Shown: positions 1-6,681, numbered from the stretch's first letter. The stretch: 16,319 bases of DNA from Planctomycetota bacterium (GCA_023135255.1 JAGLTN010000374.1:1-16319); one strand, 5' to 3'. The notes: a model not told the origin generated them from the sequence alone. Numbers and translations are program-made.

Positions 1-2195
1 TGGCAACTGACCTTGACCGTGAGGGGGAGGCGATCGCATGGCACCTTGCGCAAATTTTAAAGTTTCCGGAAGAAAACACATACAGGGTTGTATTTAACTC
101 GATAACCAAATCAGCAATTGAAAATGCTTTTGCTTCGCCGGGAAAGTTAAATATTAATACGGTAATGGCTCAGCAGGCTCGCAGGATTCTTGACAGGATC
201 GTGGGTTATAAGATATCGCCTTTGCTTTGGAAGAAGGTTGCGAGGGGCCTCTCGGCAGGGCGGGTTCAGTCGGTAGCGGTAAAAATGGTCGTTGATAAGG
301 AACGAGAGATACGAGCTTTTGACGCGGAAGAATACTGGCTGATACCGGCAGTATTCAGCACCGACCTTGAGAGTAATTATACGCAGCAATGGCTTGAGTT
401 TATTAAGCCTGACGACAAAGGCAAAACCGCTACATTAGAACTGCAAAGCAAGTGGCTGGCTGAGCATAATGCTTTTAAGGCAGAGCTTTATAAAATCGGC
501 GATGAGAATTTTCACGCTGAAGGCCAAGAGCAGGCGGAAAAAATATTCAACGCTCTTAAAGATTCGAAGTTTAATCTTTCTGATCTTACTATCAAAGAAT
601 CGAAGTCGAGACCTGCGGCTCCATTTATAACCTCTACACTTCAACAGGCAGCGGCTAACCGTCTCGGTTTTTCTGCTAAGAGAACTATGAGAGTTGCGCA
701 ACAGCTTTATGAAGGTATGGAGCTGGGTTCGATGGGGGCATTGGGGCTTATTACTTATATGAGAACTGATAGTAAGCATCTTTCAGCTGAGGCAATAGGA
801 GAAGCGAGGGATTTTATTGAGAAGAGCTTTGGTAAAAACTATCTGCCCGAAAAACCTAATTATTATACATCAGCTAAAAATGCCCAGCAGGCACATGAGG
901 CAATTCGAGTTACAGATCCGGATCTGAAGCCTGAAGATATAAAATCTTTTTTGAGCGATGAACAATATAAGCTTTATGATTTGATCTGGCGCAGGTTTGT
1001 CGCCTGTCAGATGACAGAAGTAAGGTGGAATGTCACTACGTTGAGTATCAAGGCTGAAACTGCTATAGGGCCCTGCTATTACAGAACTACCGGCAGGATT
1101 CTGGATTTTGACGGTTTTACGAGGGTCTGGTATGCGTCTTCCGCTCAGCAGAAATTGCCTGAACTTCAAAAGGGCCAGGAATTGGCATCTGTCGATATTC
1201 AAAACCAACAGCACTTTACCAAACCACCAGCCAGGTATAATGAGGCTTCTCTGGTGAAAGCATTGGAGAAAGAAGGCATCGGCAGACCTAGTACTTATGC
1301 TACTATTATCAGTACGATACAAGACCGTAAATATGTCGAGCAAATCGAGAAAAGATTCTATGCGACTGATCTTGGCGAAGTTGTCACTGATAAGCTCAAT
1401 GAATTTTTCCCACAGATAATGGATATTGCTTTTACGCGAGACCTGGAGAGTCAGCTTGATGGAATAGAGGAAAATCATCTTGACTGGGTGTCTGTGCTGA
1501 AAGATTTTTATGGCCCATTCGAGAAGAATCTTAAGATCGCTACTGAAGAGATGAAGCACGCCAAGGCCGAGATGACGCCGAGCGAGTATAAATGCCCGGA
1601 TTGCGGCAAGGATATGGTTTACAGGTTCGGTAAAAATGGTAAATTTCTCAGCTGCGGCGACTATCCGACTTGTAAGTACGCTTGTCCGTGTGACAAAGAA
1701 GGTAAGATGCTTGAGCCGAAAGTCAGTGAGCATGTTTGTCCGAATTGCGGTAAGCCTATGATCGAAAAATTCGGCAGGTTTGGTAAATTTCTCGGATGCA
1801 GCGGTTACCCTGATTGCAAAACTATTCAGAATATTGACAAGGAAGGTAATATATTGCCTCCTAAAGCACCGCCTGAGCCTACAGGCATTAAATGTTATAA
1901 ATGTAAGACCGGTGAGCTTGTAATACGTCAAAGCAAGAGGGGGCCTTTTATGGGCTGTAATAAGTTCCCGAGGTGCAGGACAATTATAAGCATTAAGGAA
2001 CTGGATAAACTTAAGCAGCTGCAGGAGCAAGGCGTTTGGCCTCCGGATACCTTTGAAAAGGCAGATGAAATCCTTGGCAGGAAAAAGAGTAAAAAAACAA
2101 CTAAGAAAAAGACAGCCAAAAAAACTAAAACTGTGAAAAAAACTAAGACAACCAAGAAAAGTCAAAAAGCTGAAAAATCTAAAGACGAAGAATAG
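1..2195 (+). CDS. topA: DNA topoisomerase I (type IA), 5'-truncated by window edge
   Basis: The enzyme relaxes negatively supercoiled DNA by cutting and resealing one strand through a phosphotyrosine link. The first complete codon is at base 3, and the frame opens inside the TOPRIM metal-binding motif (ATDLDREGEAIAWHL), so only the extreme N-terminus is missing. Next come the typical VVFNSITKSAI segment and ARRILDRIVGYKISPLLW, then GLSAGRVQSVAV. The catalytic tyrosine lies in GLITYMRTDS (codon 756-758). After the core there are three intact four-cysteine zinc ribbons, beginning about bases 1593, 1737 and 1890 (CPDC, CPNC and CYKC, each closed by a C-x5-C pair). A tail very rich in lysine and threonine follows (about 2085-2190), a likely non-specific DNA-binding extension like those known from some other bacterial TopA proteins. 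The gene ends with TAG four bases before the next gene, suggesting co-transcription. Identification is firm. Confidence 0.97.
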   Translation, partial: ATDLDREGEAIAWHLAQILKFPEENTYRVVFNSITKSAIENAFASPGKLNINTVMAQQARRILDRIVGYKISPLLWKKVARGLSAGRVQSVAVKMVVDKEREIRAFDAEEYWLIPAVFSTDLESNYTQQWLEFIKPDDKGKTATLELQSKWLAEHNAFKAELYKIGDENFHAEGQEQAEKIFNALKDSKFNLSDLTIKESKSRPAAPFITSTLQQAAANRLGFSAKRTMRVAQQLYEGMELGSMGALGLITYMRTDSKHLSAEAIGEARDFIEKSFGKNYLPEKPNYYTSAKNAQQAHEAIRVTDPDLKPEDIKSFLSDEQYKLYDLIWRRFVACQMTEVRWNVTTLSIKAETAIGPCYYRTTGRILDFDGFTRVWYASSAQQKLPELQKGQELASVDIQNQQHFTKPPARYNEASLVKALEKEGIGRPSTYATIISTIQDRKYVEQIEKRFYATDLGEVVTDKLNEFFPQIMDIAFTRDLESQLDGIEENHLDWVSVLKDFYGPFEKNLKIATEEMKHAKAEMTPSEYKCPDCGKDMVYRFGKNGKFLSCGDYPTCKYACPCDKEGKMLEPKVSEHVCPNCGKPMIEKFGRFGKFLGCSGYPDCKTIQNIDKEGNILPPKAPPEPTGIKCYKCKTGELVIRQSKRGPFMGCNKFPRCRTIISIKELDKLKQLQEQGVWPPDTFEKADEILGRKKSKKTTKKKTAKKTKTVKKTKTTKKSQKAEKSKDEE

Positions 2196-2199
2196 TAAA

Positions 2200-2520
2200 A
2201 TGGAATCGGAAAAACCAAGAAAACAAAAACCTTTAGAAACGGTTGAGCCTATCGGGCGTCGAGTTTTGATACGTAAGGATGAAGATAAGAAGGAAACCAA
2301 AGGCGGCATTAAGCTACCTGACACAATTGAGATACCAACTATAACAGGACGAATAGTAGCAGTTTCTGCGGAAGTGGAAAATGAGCCTGATATTCCCCTG
2401 ATGCAATATGACAAAGTTCTGTTCAACCCTAAGGGAGCTATTCCGGTCGACTTCGAAGGCGACAACCGTTTGTTTGTTGTTGATATTGACAATATCGTAG
2501 CGGTGTTTCGGCGGTCTTAA
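2200..2520 (+). CDS. GroES/Cpn10-like co-chaperonin, divergent and without groEL
   Basis: The 106-residue protein has the Cpn10 layout. A basic N-terminal extension of about 15 residues precedes VEPIGRRVLIRKDED (compare PLGDRVLVKRDE of GroES). The mobile-loop region reads KETKGGIKLPDT and keeps the I-x-L triplet that GroES uses to bind GroEL. A short strand, GRIVAVS, follows, then YDKVLFNP and a final VVDIDNIVAVF matching the GroES ending. It differs from classical GroES in the N-terminal extension, a shortened and altered roof-loop region, and the FRRS end. It starts 4 bases after the topA stop with no clear ribosome-binding site, so translation may be coupled to topA. No groEL lies beside it. 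It is probably one of several GroES-like paralogues known in planctomycetes; whether it serves a GroEL ring cannot be told here. Confidence 0.82.
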   Translation: MESEKPRKQKPLETVEPIGRRVLIRKDEDKKETKGGIKLPDTIEIPTITGRIVAVSAEVENEPDIPLMQYDKVLFNPKGAIPVDFEGDNRLFVVDIDNIVAVFRRS

Positions 2521-2586
2521 ATTATACCATTCATGGTATTAAATTTTCGCGGATAAAGCGAAAAATTTAATTGGGATTGGTATAAT
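2521..2586. repeat. 66-bp palindromic element with 9-bp terminal inverted repeats
   Basis: The element begins immediately after the GroES-like stop codon. Its ends are a perfect 9-bp inverted repeat (attatacca at 2521-2529, tggtataat at 2578-2586). Inside is a second stem, ttaaattttcgc (2539-2550) with gcgaaaaatttaa (2558-2570), containing one bulged A. The left end can instead fold locally: ataccat (2524-2530) and atggtat (2533-2539) are a perfect 7-bp inverted repeat with a 2-base loop. So atacca at the left end has two possible partners. It could be a small non-autonomous mobile element, a REP-type repeat or an RNA 3'-end structure. No second copy was noticed in this window. Confidence 0.55.
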
Positions 2587-2589
2587 GTC

Positions 2590-2624
2590 AGAAAGCCGAC
2601 AGAAATCAAATCCGCCGGCTTTCT
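2590..2624 (+). terminator. Hairpin terminator after topA and the GroES-like gene
   Basis: A perfect 9-bp inverted repeat, agaaagccg (2590-2598) and cggctttct (2616-2624), with a 17-base loop. It is followed by tttatgc and, about 15 bases later, a ttttt tract, so the T-run is imperfect. It lies between two convergent transcription units and could serve both strands. Confidence 0.55.
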
Positions 2625-2730
2625 TTATGCAATCTCTCTCTTTTTGTCAAGTTGAATAACCACTTTTTATAATCCCATTTAAAACTGGGGGGCCTAAACC
2701 TAAGGTGGGGGGACTATCATTTTTTATTAA

Positions 2731-3357
2731 TCATCTTTTCCTTTTCCTTGTAGATACAAAAGCACTTCCAAGACCTAAAAGTATTATTGTCATTGGTTCG
2801 GGCACTTCCGGAACCGGAAAATCGTTTACATCGTCACCTTCGTCAGGTACCGGAAAATCATTATCCTCCGGATCAGGATCAGGATCAGGATCAGGATCAG
2901 GATTAGGTCTGTTATTACTATGGCCTCTTTTTCCAGCCACGGGACTATTACTGTGTGCAACAAGATCCTGTTCGCCTCTTCTTAGATTTTCATTTGGTGC
3001 ACTTGTTGGTCCTGGTTCATAAGCCTCTAACGCAAAATCGTTTCTTTCGAAAACTGCGATAATCATTTTCGGGCTTTCAAGTGACGCCACCGTTGTTGCA
3101 GAAGCAGCATCAGCGACATCGCCGAGCCAATAAACAAACTGATATCCTGGTCTTGGTGTTGCGATCAAAGTCACAACGCTATTTTTCGCTATATCATGTA
3201 CACCAACGCCTGGCGAAACACTGCCACCTTGAGGCGGGGTTTGCTGCACAAGCAGAGCGACCGAGCCCTGGCAAAACCCTACTGACGAAATTGCGGTCAG
3301 CATCATCAGGGCTATCAAAATTGTCATTATTTTATTTTTAATTTTATAATCTTTCAT
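2731..3357 (-). CDS. PEP-CTERM protein with InlB-type bacterial repeat and Asp-Pro linker
   Basis: A 208-residue exported protein, probably cell-surface. The start chosen is ATG at 3357, because GGGGG lies 4 bases upstream; an earlier in-frame ATG at 3375 has no ribosome-binding site. An N-terminal signal peptide (about residues 1-30, KNKIMTILIALMMLTAISSVGF) is followed by one bacterial repeat of the InlB/Flg_new type (GSVSP...TLIATPRPGYQFVYWLGDV...IIAVF). A linker then carries alternating Asp-Pro and two DFPVP units. The C-terminus is a PEP-CTERM sorting signal: VPEP, a short hydrophobic stretch and RKRKR. In bacteria with exosortase, such tails are cut and the protein is moved to the envelope or extracellular matrix; no exosortase gene is in the window. 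It is the last of three adjacent PEP-CTERM genes on this strand, 33 bases after its neighbour. Its binding target is unknown. Confidence 0.85.
   Translation of the reverse strand: MKDYKIKNKIMTILIALMMLTAISSVGFCQGSVALLVQQTPPQGGSVSPGVGVHDIAKNSVVTLIATPRPGYQFVYWLGDVADAASATTVASLESPKMIIAVFERNDFALEAYEPGPTSAPNENLRRGEQDLVAHSNSPVAGKRGHSNNRPNPDPDPDPDPDPEDNDFPVPDEGDDVNDFPVPEVPEPMTIILLGLGSAFVSTRKRKR
2871..2906. repeat. In-frame hexanucleotide tandem repeat
   Basis: Five perfect copies of gatcag (2871-2900) and a sixth variant, gattag (2901-2906). Read on the - strand they encode the Asp-Pro run of the PEP-CTERM protein's linker. Because the unit is 6 bp, gain or loss of copies would lengthen or shorten the linker without breaking the frame. 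Confidence 0.9.
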
Positions 3358-3390
3358 TTTCCCCCAAGCTCCCATCTATTAAATTATTTT

Positions 3391-4137
3391 TTATTTTCTT
3401 TTACGTTTTGCAAGAGCAACCAAACCACCGAATCCAAGCAGTGCTACGGTTAACGGCTCCGGTATATTAGGCGGCATACTACTGCCAGTTACACCACTGC
3501 CGGTTGTACCAGTACCCGGCGGCACGGGAACATCCGGATCATAAGCTTCCAAGCTATAATCGCCTTTTACCCAACTGTAATCACTGCTAAAGATAAGGAA
3601 GAAAGAATGCTCATCAATTCCAATTGTATAGTCAATACCTGAATAGGAGAAATCCCATGTGACAGAGGTGTCCGAACTTGATGTGCCGGAAGCATCCTGA
3701 CCACCCATCGGGTCTTCCTGGGTTCCTACGCTGCCTGCATCTACAGAAATCTCAGCACCATCAAGACCTAGTACAGAAAAGGCCTGGATAGGAACTTCAC
3801 TGTATCCCTCGTAGTCATTGAAAATCTGATATGCATAAACATACCGACCGTTACCAGGATTTTCATGACCTGTATCGTATTGTGTGCCCTCTATTCCATC
3901 ATCTCCATATACCCACTCGTTTCCCGCTGTGGTATCATAAACGGCAAAATCAATACGGCCCTGCATATAGCTGAGACCACTTGGGCCGGTTTCAACCTCT
4001 TCACCATAATATGTATATCCACTGTAAAATGAGCTTTCTGGCAACCACGCATCCTCGTAAAGCGTTGCTGAGGCCTGCGACACAAGTATCAGTGCTGTTA
4101 TCAATAAAGATAACCAGATTACTTTTTTGCTTTTCAT
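3391..4137 (-). CDS. PEP-CTERM sorting-domain protein of unknown function
   Basis: A 248-residue exported protein with an N-terminal signal peptide (MKSKKVIWLSLLITALILVSQASA) and a C-terminal PEP-CTERM signal (NIPEPLTVALLGFGG followed by KRKRK). AAAGG lies about 13 bases before the ATG. The body is acidic and rich in Tyr, Gly and Ser with no catalytic motif that I recognise; the segment GRYVYAYQIFND resembles a strand seen in many PEP-CTERM proteins and suggests a beta-sandwich fold. Before the tail, a Pro/Gly/Thr linker carries DYSLEAYDP, nearly identical to DFALEAYEP in the next gene. It is the middle of three co-directional PEP-CTERM genes, with about 74 bases upstream and 33 downstream. 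It is likely an exosortase substrate at the cell surface. Function unknown. Confidence 0.85.
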   Translation of the reverse strand: MKSKKVIWLSLLITALILVSQASATLYEDAWLPESSFYSGYTYYGEEVETGPSGLSYMQGRIDFAVYDTTAGNEWVYGDDGIEGTQYDTGHENPGNGRYVYAYQIFNDYEGYSEVPIQAFSVLGLDGAEISVDAGSVGTQEDPMGGQDASGTSSSDTSVTWDFSYSGIDYTIGIDEHSFFLIFSSDYSWVKGDYSLEAYDPDVPVPPGTGTTGSGVTGSSMPPNIPEPLTVALLGFGGLVALAKRKRK

Positions 4138-4211
4138 ATTTTTTACCCAACCTTTCTTAAAAGAACTCTTTTACTTTTTCCTCTACTTTTATATGTCACT
4201 CCATTCGAGCC

Positions 4212-4796
4212 TTACGCTGCTCGTTTTTTTCTTATTAAAGTCAATCCGCCTAAACCAAGCAGAGCCAAAGTTGCCGGCTCCGGTATCTGTGAAGCAACGA
4301 TGTTATCGATATAGATGTCATCACCACCGATAACAAAACTTGTAATATTTCCCATAAAGAACAGAGCTCCGGTATTTATGCCGGTAGGAACAACAAAAAC
4401 ATTTACGCCGCCAATAGTGCCAGCCAGATCAGTAAAATCAGTTGCGGCAACTGCTTCACCATTAACTGTGATAGTTACAGAGCCGGCGTTAAATGTTTCA
4501 CCAAACTGCATTGACAATCCATCGAGAGGCCCAAAATCAAAATCCAGGCTTACATTTTGGAGTCCTATTTCCTGCCCCGATCCGGCTGCGAGTCCAGCGT
4601 TACTTACAAAAGCTATTCCTCCAGTGGAAAAGGGGCCTACCGTCACAGGTACTGATGACGGATAGAAAGTATCACCGATATTGTAAGAAGTTGCCGGTGG
4701 TAAATCTTCAAATTCGATAGTTAAAGCAAAGCTGTTCGTAGCACAAGCCAATACCAAGAATACAACTAAAGAACTTATTGTCTTATTTAAACGCAT
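4212..4796 (-). CDS. PEP-CTERM sorting-domain protein of unknown function
   Basis: A 194-residue exported protein. A strong ribosome-binding site (AAAGGAGG, 8 bases before the ATG) fixes the start. A signal peptide covers about residues 1-24 (ISSLVVFLVLACATNSFA). The body looks all-beta: FEDLPPATSYNIGDTFYPSSV, then a GGIAFVSN strand, LDFDFGPLDGLSMQFGE, SVTITVNG, and near the end FVIGGDDIYIDNIVA. This pattern recurs in PEP-CTERM proteins of planctomycetes and cyanobacteria with no assigned function. The C-terminus is IPEPATLALLGLGG followed by RKKRAA, a standard PEP-CTERM tail. It is the promoter-proximal gene of the three-gene PEP-CTERM group, behind a long leader. Confidence 0.85.
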   Translation of the reverse strand: MRLNKTISSLVVFLVLACATNSFALTIEFEDLPPATSYNIGDTFYPSSVPVTVGPFSTGGIAFVSNAGLAAGSGQEIGLQNVSLDFDFGPLDGLSMQFGETFNAGSVTITVNGEAVAATDFTDLAGTIGGVNVFVVPTGINTGALFFMGNITSFVIGGDDIYIDNIVASQIPEPATLALLGLGGLTLIRKKRAA

Positions 4797-4893
4797 TTTT
4801 CATGCCTCCTTTGACTGTTTCCAGTGCAAATCCAAAAAATTAAAGATCTATAAAGTTCGCATAAGTAACAAAACTTACACATTATTCACTTTT

Positions 4894-5022
4894 TTAAGCG
4901 CGCAAAATCTGCGCACTGTTTCTAAGCTCTCTACTCTGGATCTTCCTCTTGTTTCTCTCCTCAACTATACGAAAACCACAACCACAAAGCAGCCGAAAGA
5001 CAGCAAGCCTTGCGCAAGTCAT
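4894..5022 (-). CDS. Possible 42-residue leader peptide or small protein
   Basis: An open frame from ATG (5022) to TAA (4894-4896) within the long leader of the PEP-CTERM transcript. The product begins MTCARLAVFRLLCGCGF and continues with a strongly basic, polar half (EERNKRKIQSRELR). It has three cysteines and no clear Shine-Dalgarno sequence. It might be a leader peptide, a small cationic protein, or chance translation of a structured RNA. I do not recognise it as an established family, and the call is weak. Confidence 0.22.
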   Translation of the reverse strand: MTCARLAVFRLLCGCGFRIVEERNKRKIQSRELRNSAQILRA

Positions 5023-5101
5023 GGCAAAATACAGCCACTACTCTCTACCCTATATTAACGAATTGCAATGACAAAAAACGTCAGCAAAAAATCCTATTTA
5101 C

Positions 5102-5145
5102 CACTACCTAATGAGTTTTCCTTTTCAGCCCCCAAGCTGATAGTG
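5102..5145 (-). promoter_or_regulatory. Nested hairpin at the predicted transcript start of the PEP-CTERM leader
   Basis: On the - strand, cacta (5145-5141) can pair with tagtg (5106-5102). Directly inside it, tcagc (5140-5136) pairs with gctga (5129-5125) around a ttgggg loop, leaving a purine-rich 3' bulge (aaaggaaaactcattagg). The predicted RNA start is near 5141, so the inner stem would be at the very 5' end of the transcript and the outer stem may act only in DNA. It may be a 5' stabilising stem or an operator. Confidence 0.35.
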
Positions 5146-5147
5146 CT

Positions 5148-5176
5148 ATTAAATCATATTTCAAACAAAAGGTCAA
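5148..5176 (-). promoter_or_regulatory. Sigma-70-type promoter for the PEP-CTERM genes
   Basis: Read on the - strand: -35 box TTGACC (5176-5171), a 17-base spacer, and -10 box TTTAAT (5153-5148). Each box matches consensus at five of six positions and the spacer is ideal. Transcription would start near 5141 and run about 345 bases before the first PEP-CTERM start codon at 4796. Confidence 0.55.
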
Positions 5177-5283
5177 GTGTTTTTTTCAAAACTTCTTTTT
5201 TAACCGATTTGAAAGTGACAAAATAAGTGTCAAAACCGTTAATAAACAAATTAAAGCCTGTTTATTATAGGAAAAACAATTTG

Positions 5284-5313
5284 CAAAAAAAAAATCGCAA
5301 GCCGTTTTTTTTG
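5284..5313 (-). terminator. A-tract/T-tract terminator of the aminotransferase gene
   Basis: Read on the - strand, eight A's and CG are followed by a gcttg loop, then CG, one A and ten T's, forming a hairpin of A-T pairs capped by two C-G pairs and ending in a long T-run. It begins 34 bases after the aminotransferase stop codon. Confidence 0.5.
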
Positions 5314-5346
5314 TAATACAAATAATCTGATTATTAGGTTTTTGCT

Positions 5347-6561
5347 TTATATTTTAGTTTTTCTGATTGGCTTTTCGCGTAAGTATCTGCTGATATTTCT
5401 GATGGCCTGGCGAAGCCTTTGTTCGTTTTCCACCAAGGCAATTCTCATGTAATCTTCGCCGTTTTCGCCAAATCCTCTACCCGGCGCCATTGAAACCTCA
5501 GCGTGCTCCATAAGCTCCATTGCATAATCGATGCTTCCTTTGCCTTTTGAGTGTTCTTTTGGGACCTTTGCCCACACGAACATCGATGCGCGTGGTTTTT
5601 CGACTTCCCAGCCTATTTTATAGAGACCTTCACAAAGAACATCCCTTCTTGATTGATAAATCAGGTTTTGAGCTGCAATATCCGCCTCACAATGCCTCAT
5701 AGCGATAATACCTGCGATTTGCAGAGCCTGGAAAATACCATAGTCATAATAGCCTTTTATGGTGTAGAGGTAGTCGATCATATCTTTATTACCGACGGCA
5801 AAGCCTATTCTGAAGCCAGCCATATTATAGGGCTTACTCATTGTTATCAGCTCAACACCGACATCTTTTGCACCTTTAACGGACAAAAAGCTCGGAGCTT
5901 TGTATCCATCAAAACAGGTTTCGCCATAGGCAAAATCATGAATAACAACAATTTTGAACTTCTTGGCGATATCGACAACCATTTCAAAAAAGCCTTCGTC
6001 GACAGTCATAGCGGTCGGGTTGTGAGGATAATTCAGGATCAATACTTTAGGTGATGGATATGTATGCTCACACACCTCTGCGATGGTATTTAAGAATTTT
6101 TCATCACAGCCAAGAGGAACGGTAATTACATTTCCCCCAGCCAGGGTAACGGCATAATTGTGAATAGGAAAAGAGGGGTCAGGGACAATAGCGGTATCAC
6201 CGGGGCCCATCATTGCAAGGCAAAGATGACTAAACCCTTCTTTTGAACCTATGCAGGCAAGCACTTCCTTATCGGGGTCAAGTGAGACGTTCCAGTTTCG
6301 CTCATATTTTATAGCTACTTCTTTTCGCAGATTTTTTATGCCTTTAACTGCACTGTAGCGGTGATTTCTCGGATCATTGGCAGCTTCGCAAAGCTTATCA
6401 ACCACAATTTGCGGAGCAGGGTCAGAAGGATTGCCCATCCCTAAGTCTATAATATCGGCGCCGGCCTGTCGTTTGGTAAGCTTTAACGCATTAAGGCGAC
6501 CAAACAAATAAGGGGGCAGACGTTTAATTCTCTGTGCTGGTTCAATTTTAAAATTTTCCAT
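5347..6561 (-). CDS. AlaC-like class I/II aminotransferase (probable alanine transaminase)
   Basis: PLP-dependent fold-type I aminotransferase of 404 residues, resembling E. coli AlaC (alanine from pyruvate and glutamate) throughout: IKRLPPYLF near the N-terminus, DIIDLGMGNPS, IGSKEGFSHL, PHNPTA with the PLP-contacting Asn (about 181), HDFAYGE with Asp 209 and Tyr 212, TMSKPYNMAGFRIGF with the PLP lysine at about 243, and YMRIALVEN with the substrate-carboxylate Arg at about 373. Start ATG at 6561 is chosen because GGTGAT lies 4 bases upstream; in-frame TTG and GTG codons at 6573 and 6570 are possible but less likely. The family also includes LL-diaminopimelate and other aminotransferases, so the exact substrate is inferred. 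It has a candidate promoter of its own and a terminator close behind, so it is probably a single-gene unit. Confidence 0.88.
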   Translation of the reverse strand: MENFKIEPAQRIKRLPPYLFGRLNALKLTKRQAGADIIDLGMGNPSDPAPQIVVDKLCEAANDPRNHRYSAVKGIKNLRKEVAIKYERNWNVSLDPDKEVLACIGSKEGFSHLCLAMMGPGDTAIVPDPSFPIHNYAVTLAGGNVITVPLGCDEKFLNTIAEVCEHTYPSPKVLILNYPHNPTAMTVDEGFFEMVVDIAKKFKIVVIHDFAYGETCFDGYKAPSFLSVKGAKDVGVELITMSKPYNMAGFRIGFAVGNKDMIDYLYTIKGYYDYGIFQALQIAGIIAMRHCEADIAAQNLIYQSRRDVLCEGLYKIGWEVEKPRASMFVWAKVPKEHSKGKGSIDYAMELMEHAEVSMAPGRGFGENGEDYMRIALVENEQRLRQAIRNISRYLREKPIRKTKI

Positions 6562-6606
6562 TTTTATCACCAAATAATCAAAAAGACAATTTTTACGCCG
6601 TCGATT

Positions 6607-6634
6607 ATTTTACCGCAAAGAGAAGAGTTTTCAA
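6607..6634 (-). promoter_or_regulatory. Candidate promoter for the aminotransferase gene
   Basis: On the - strand: TTGAAA (6634-6629), 16-base spacer, TAAAAT (6612-6607), each five of six to consensus. It lies between the rhamnosidase stop codon and the aminotransferase start, giving a leader of about 40 bases. Confidence 0.45.
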
Positions 6635-6681
6635 GTTAATTTACTCATAACCCAATAAATCAATAGCTAAATATAACTATT

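Larger units (their letters stand above)
4797..5346. other. 550-bp gene-poor region between the PEP-CTERM genes and the aminotransferase
   Basis: AT-rich stretch with no long open frame. It holds the candidate promoter of the PEP-CTERM genes (5148-5176) and a leader of about 345 bases. Hairpin-forming segments include gcgca/tgcgc (4900-4904 with 4910-4914), a perfect palindrome cttgcgcaag (5009-5018) and the nested hairpin at 5102-5145. A possible 42-codon frame (4894-5022) lies on the - strand. Just upstream of the promoter are two near-identical 11-mers, aagtgacaaaa (5212-5222) and aagtgtcaaaa (5226-5236). Near the right end are the aminotransferase terminator (5284-5313) and a 15-bp palindrome centred on 5328 (aataatc-t-gattatt). 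No riboswitch class that I know matches the leader. Confidence 0.6.

Noticed and set aside
870..2492. A 540-codon open frame on the - strand opposite topA and the GroES-like gene
   Set aside because: The + strand encodes unmistakable topoisomerase I and Cpn10 motifs over the same bases; the antisense product has no recognisable motif and long Ser/Phe-rich runs typical of a shadow frame.
2871..2906. Short tandem repeats considered as a CRISPR-like array
   Set aside because: Units are 6 bp with no spacers and lie inside a coding frame; no cas genes are present.
2705..3022. A + strand frame with a Ser-Gly repeat opposite the first PEP-CTERM gene
   Set aside because: The repeat is just the antisense reading of the Asp-Pro hexamer tract; the - strand has signal peptide, repeat domain, sorting tail and ribosome-binding site.
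5347..6561. Annotation as LL-diaminopimelate aminotransferase (DapL)
   Set aside because: The same superfamily, but the segment order and wording (IKRLPPYLF, SKEGFSHL, TMSKPYNMAGFRIGF) fit AlaC-type enzymes better; not fully excluded.
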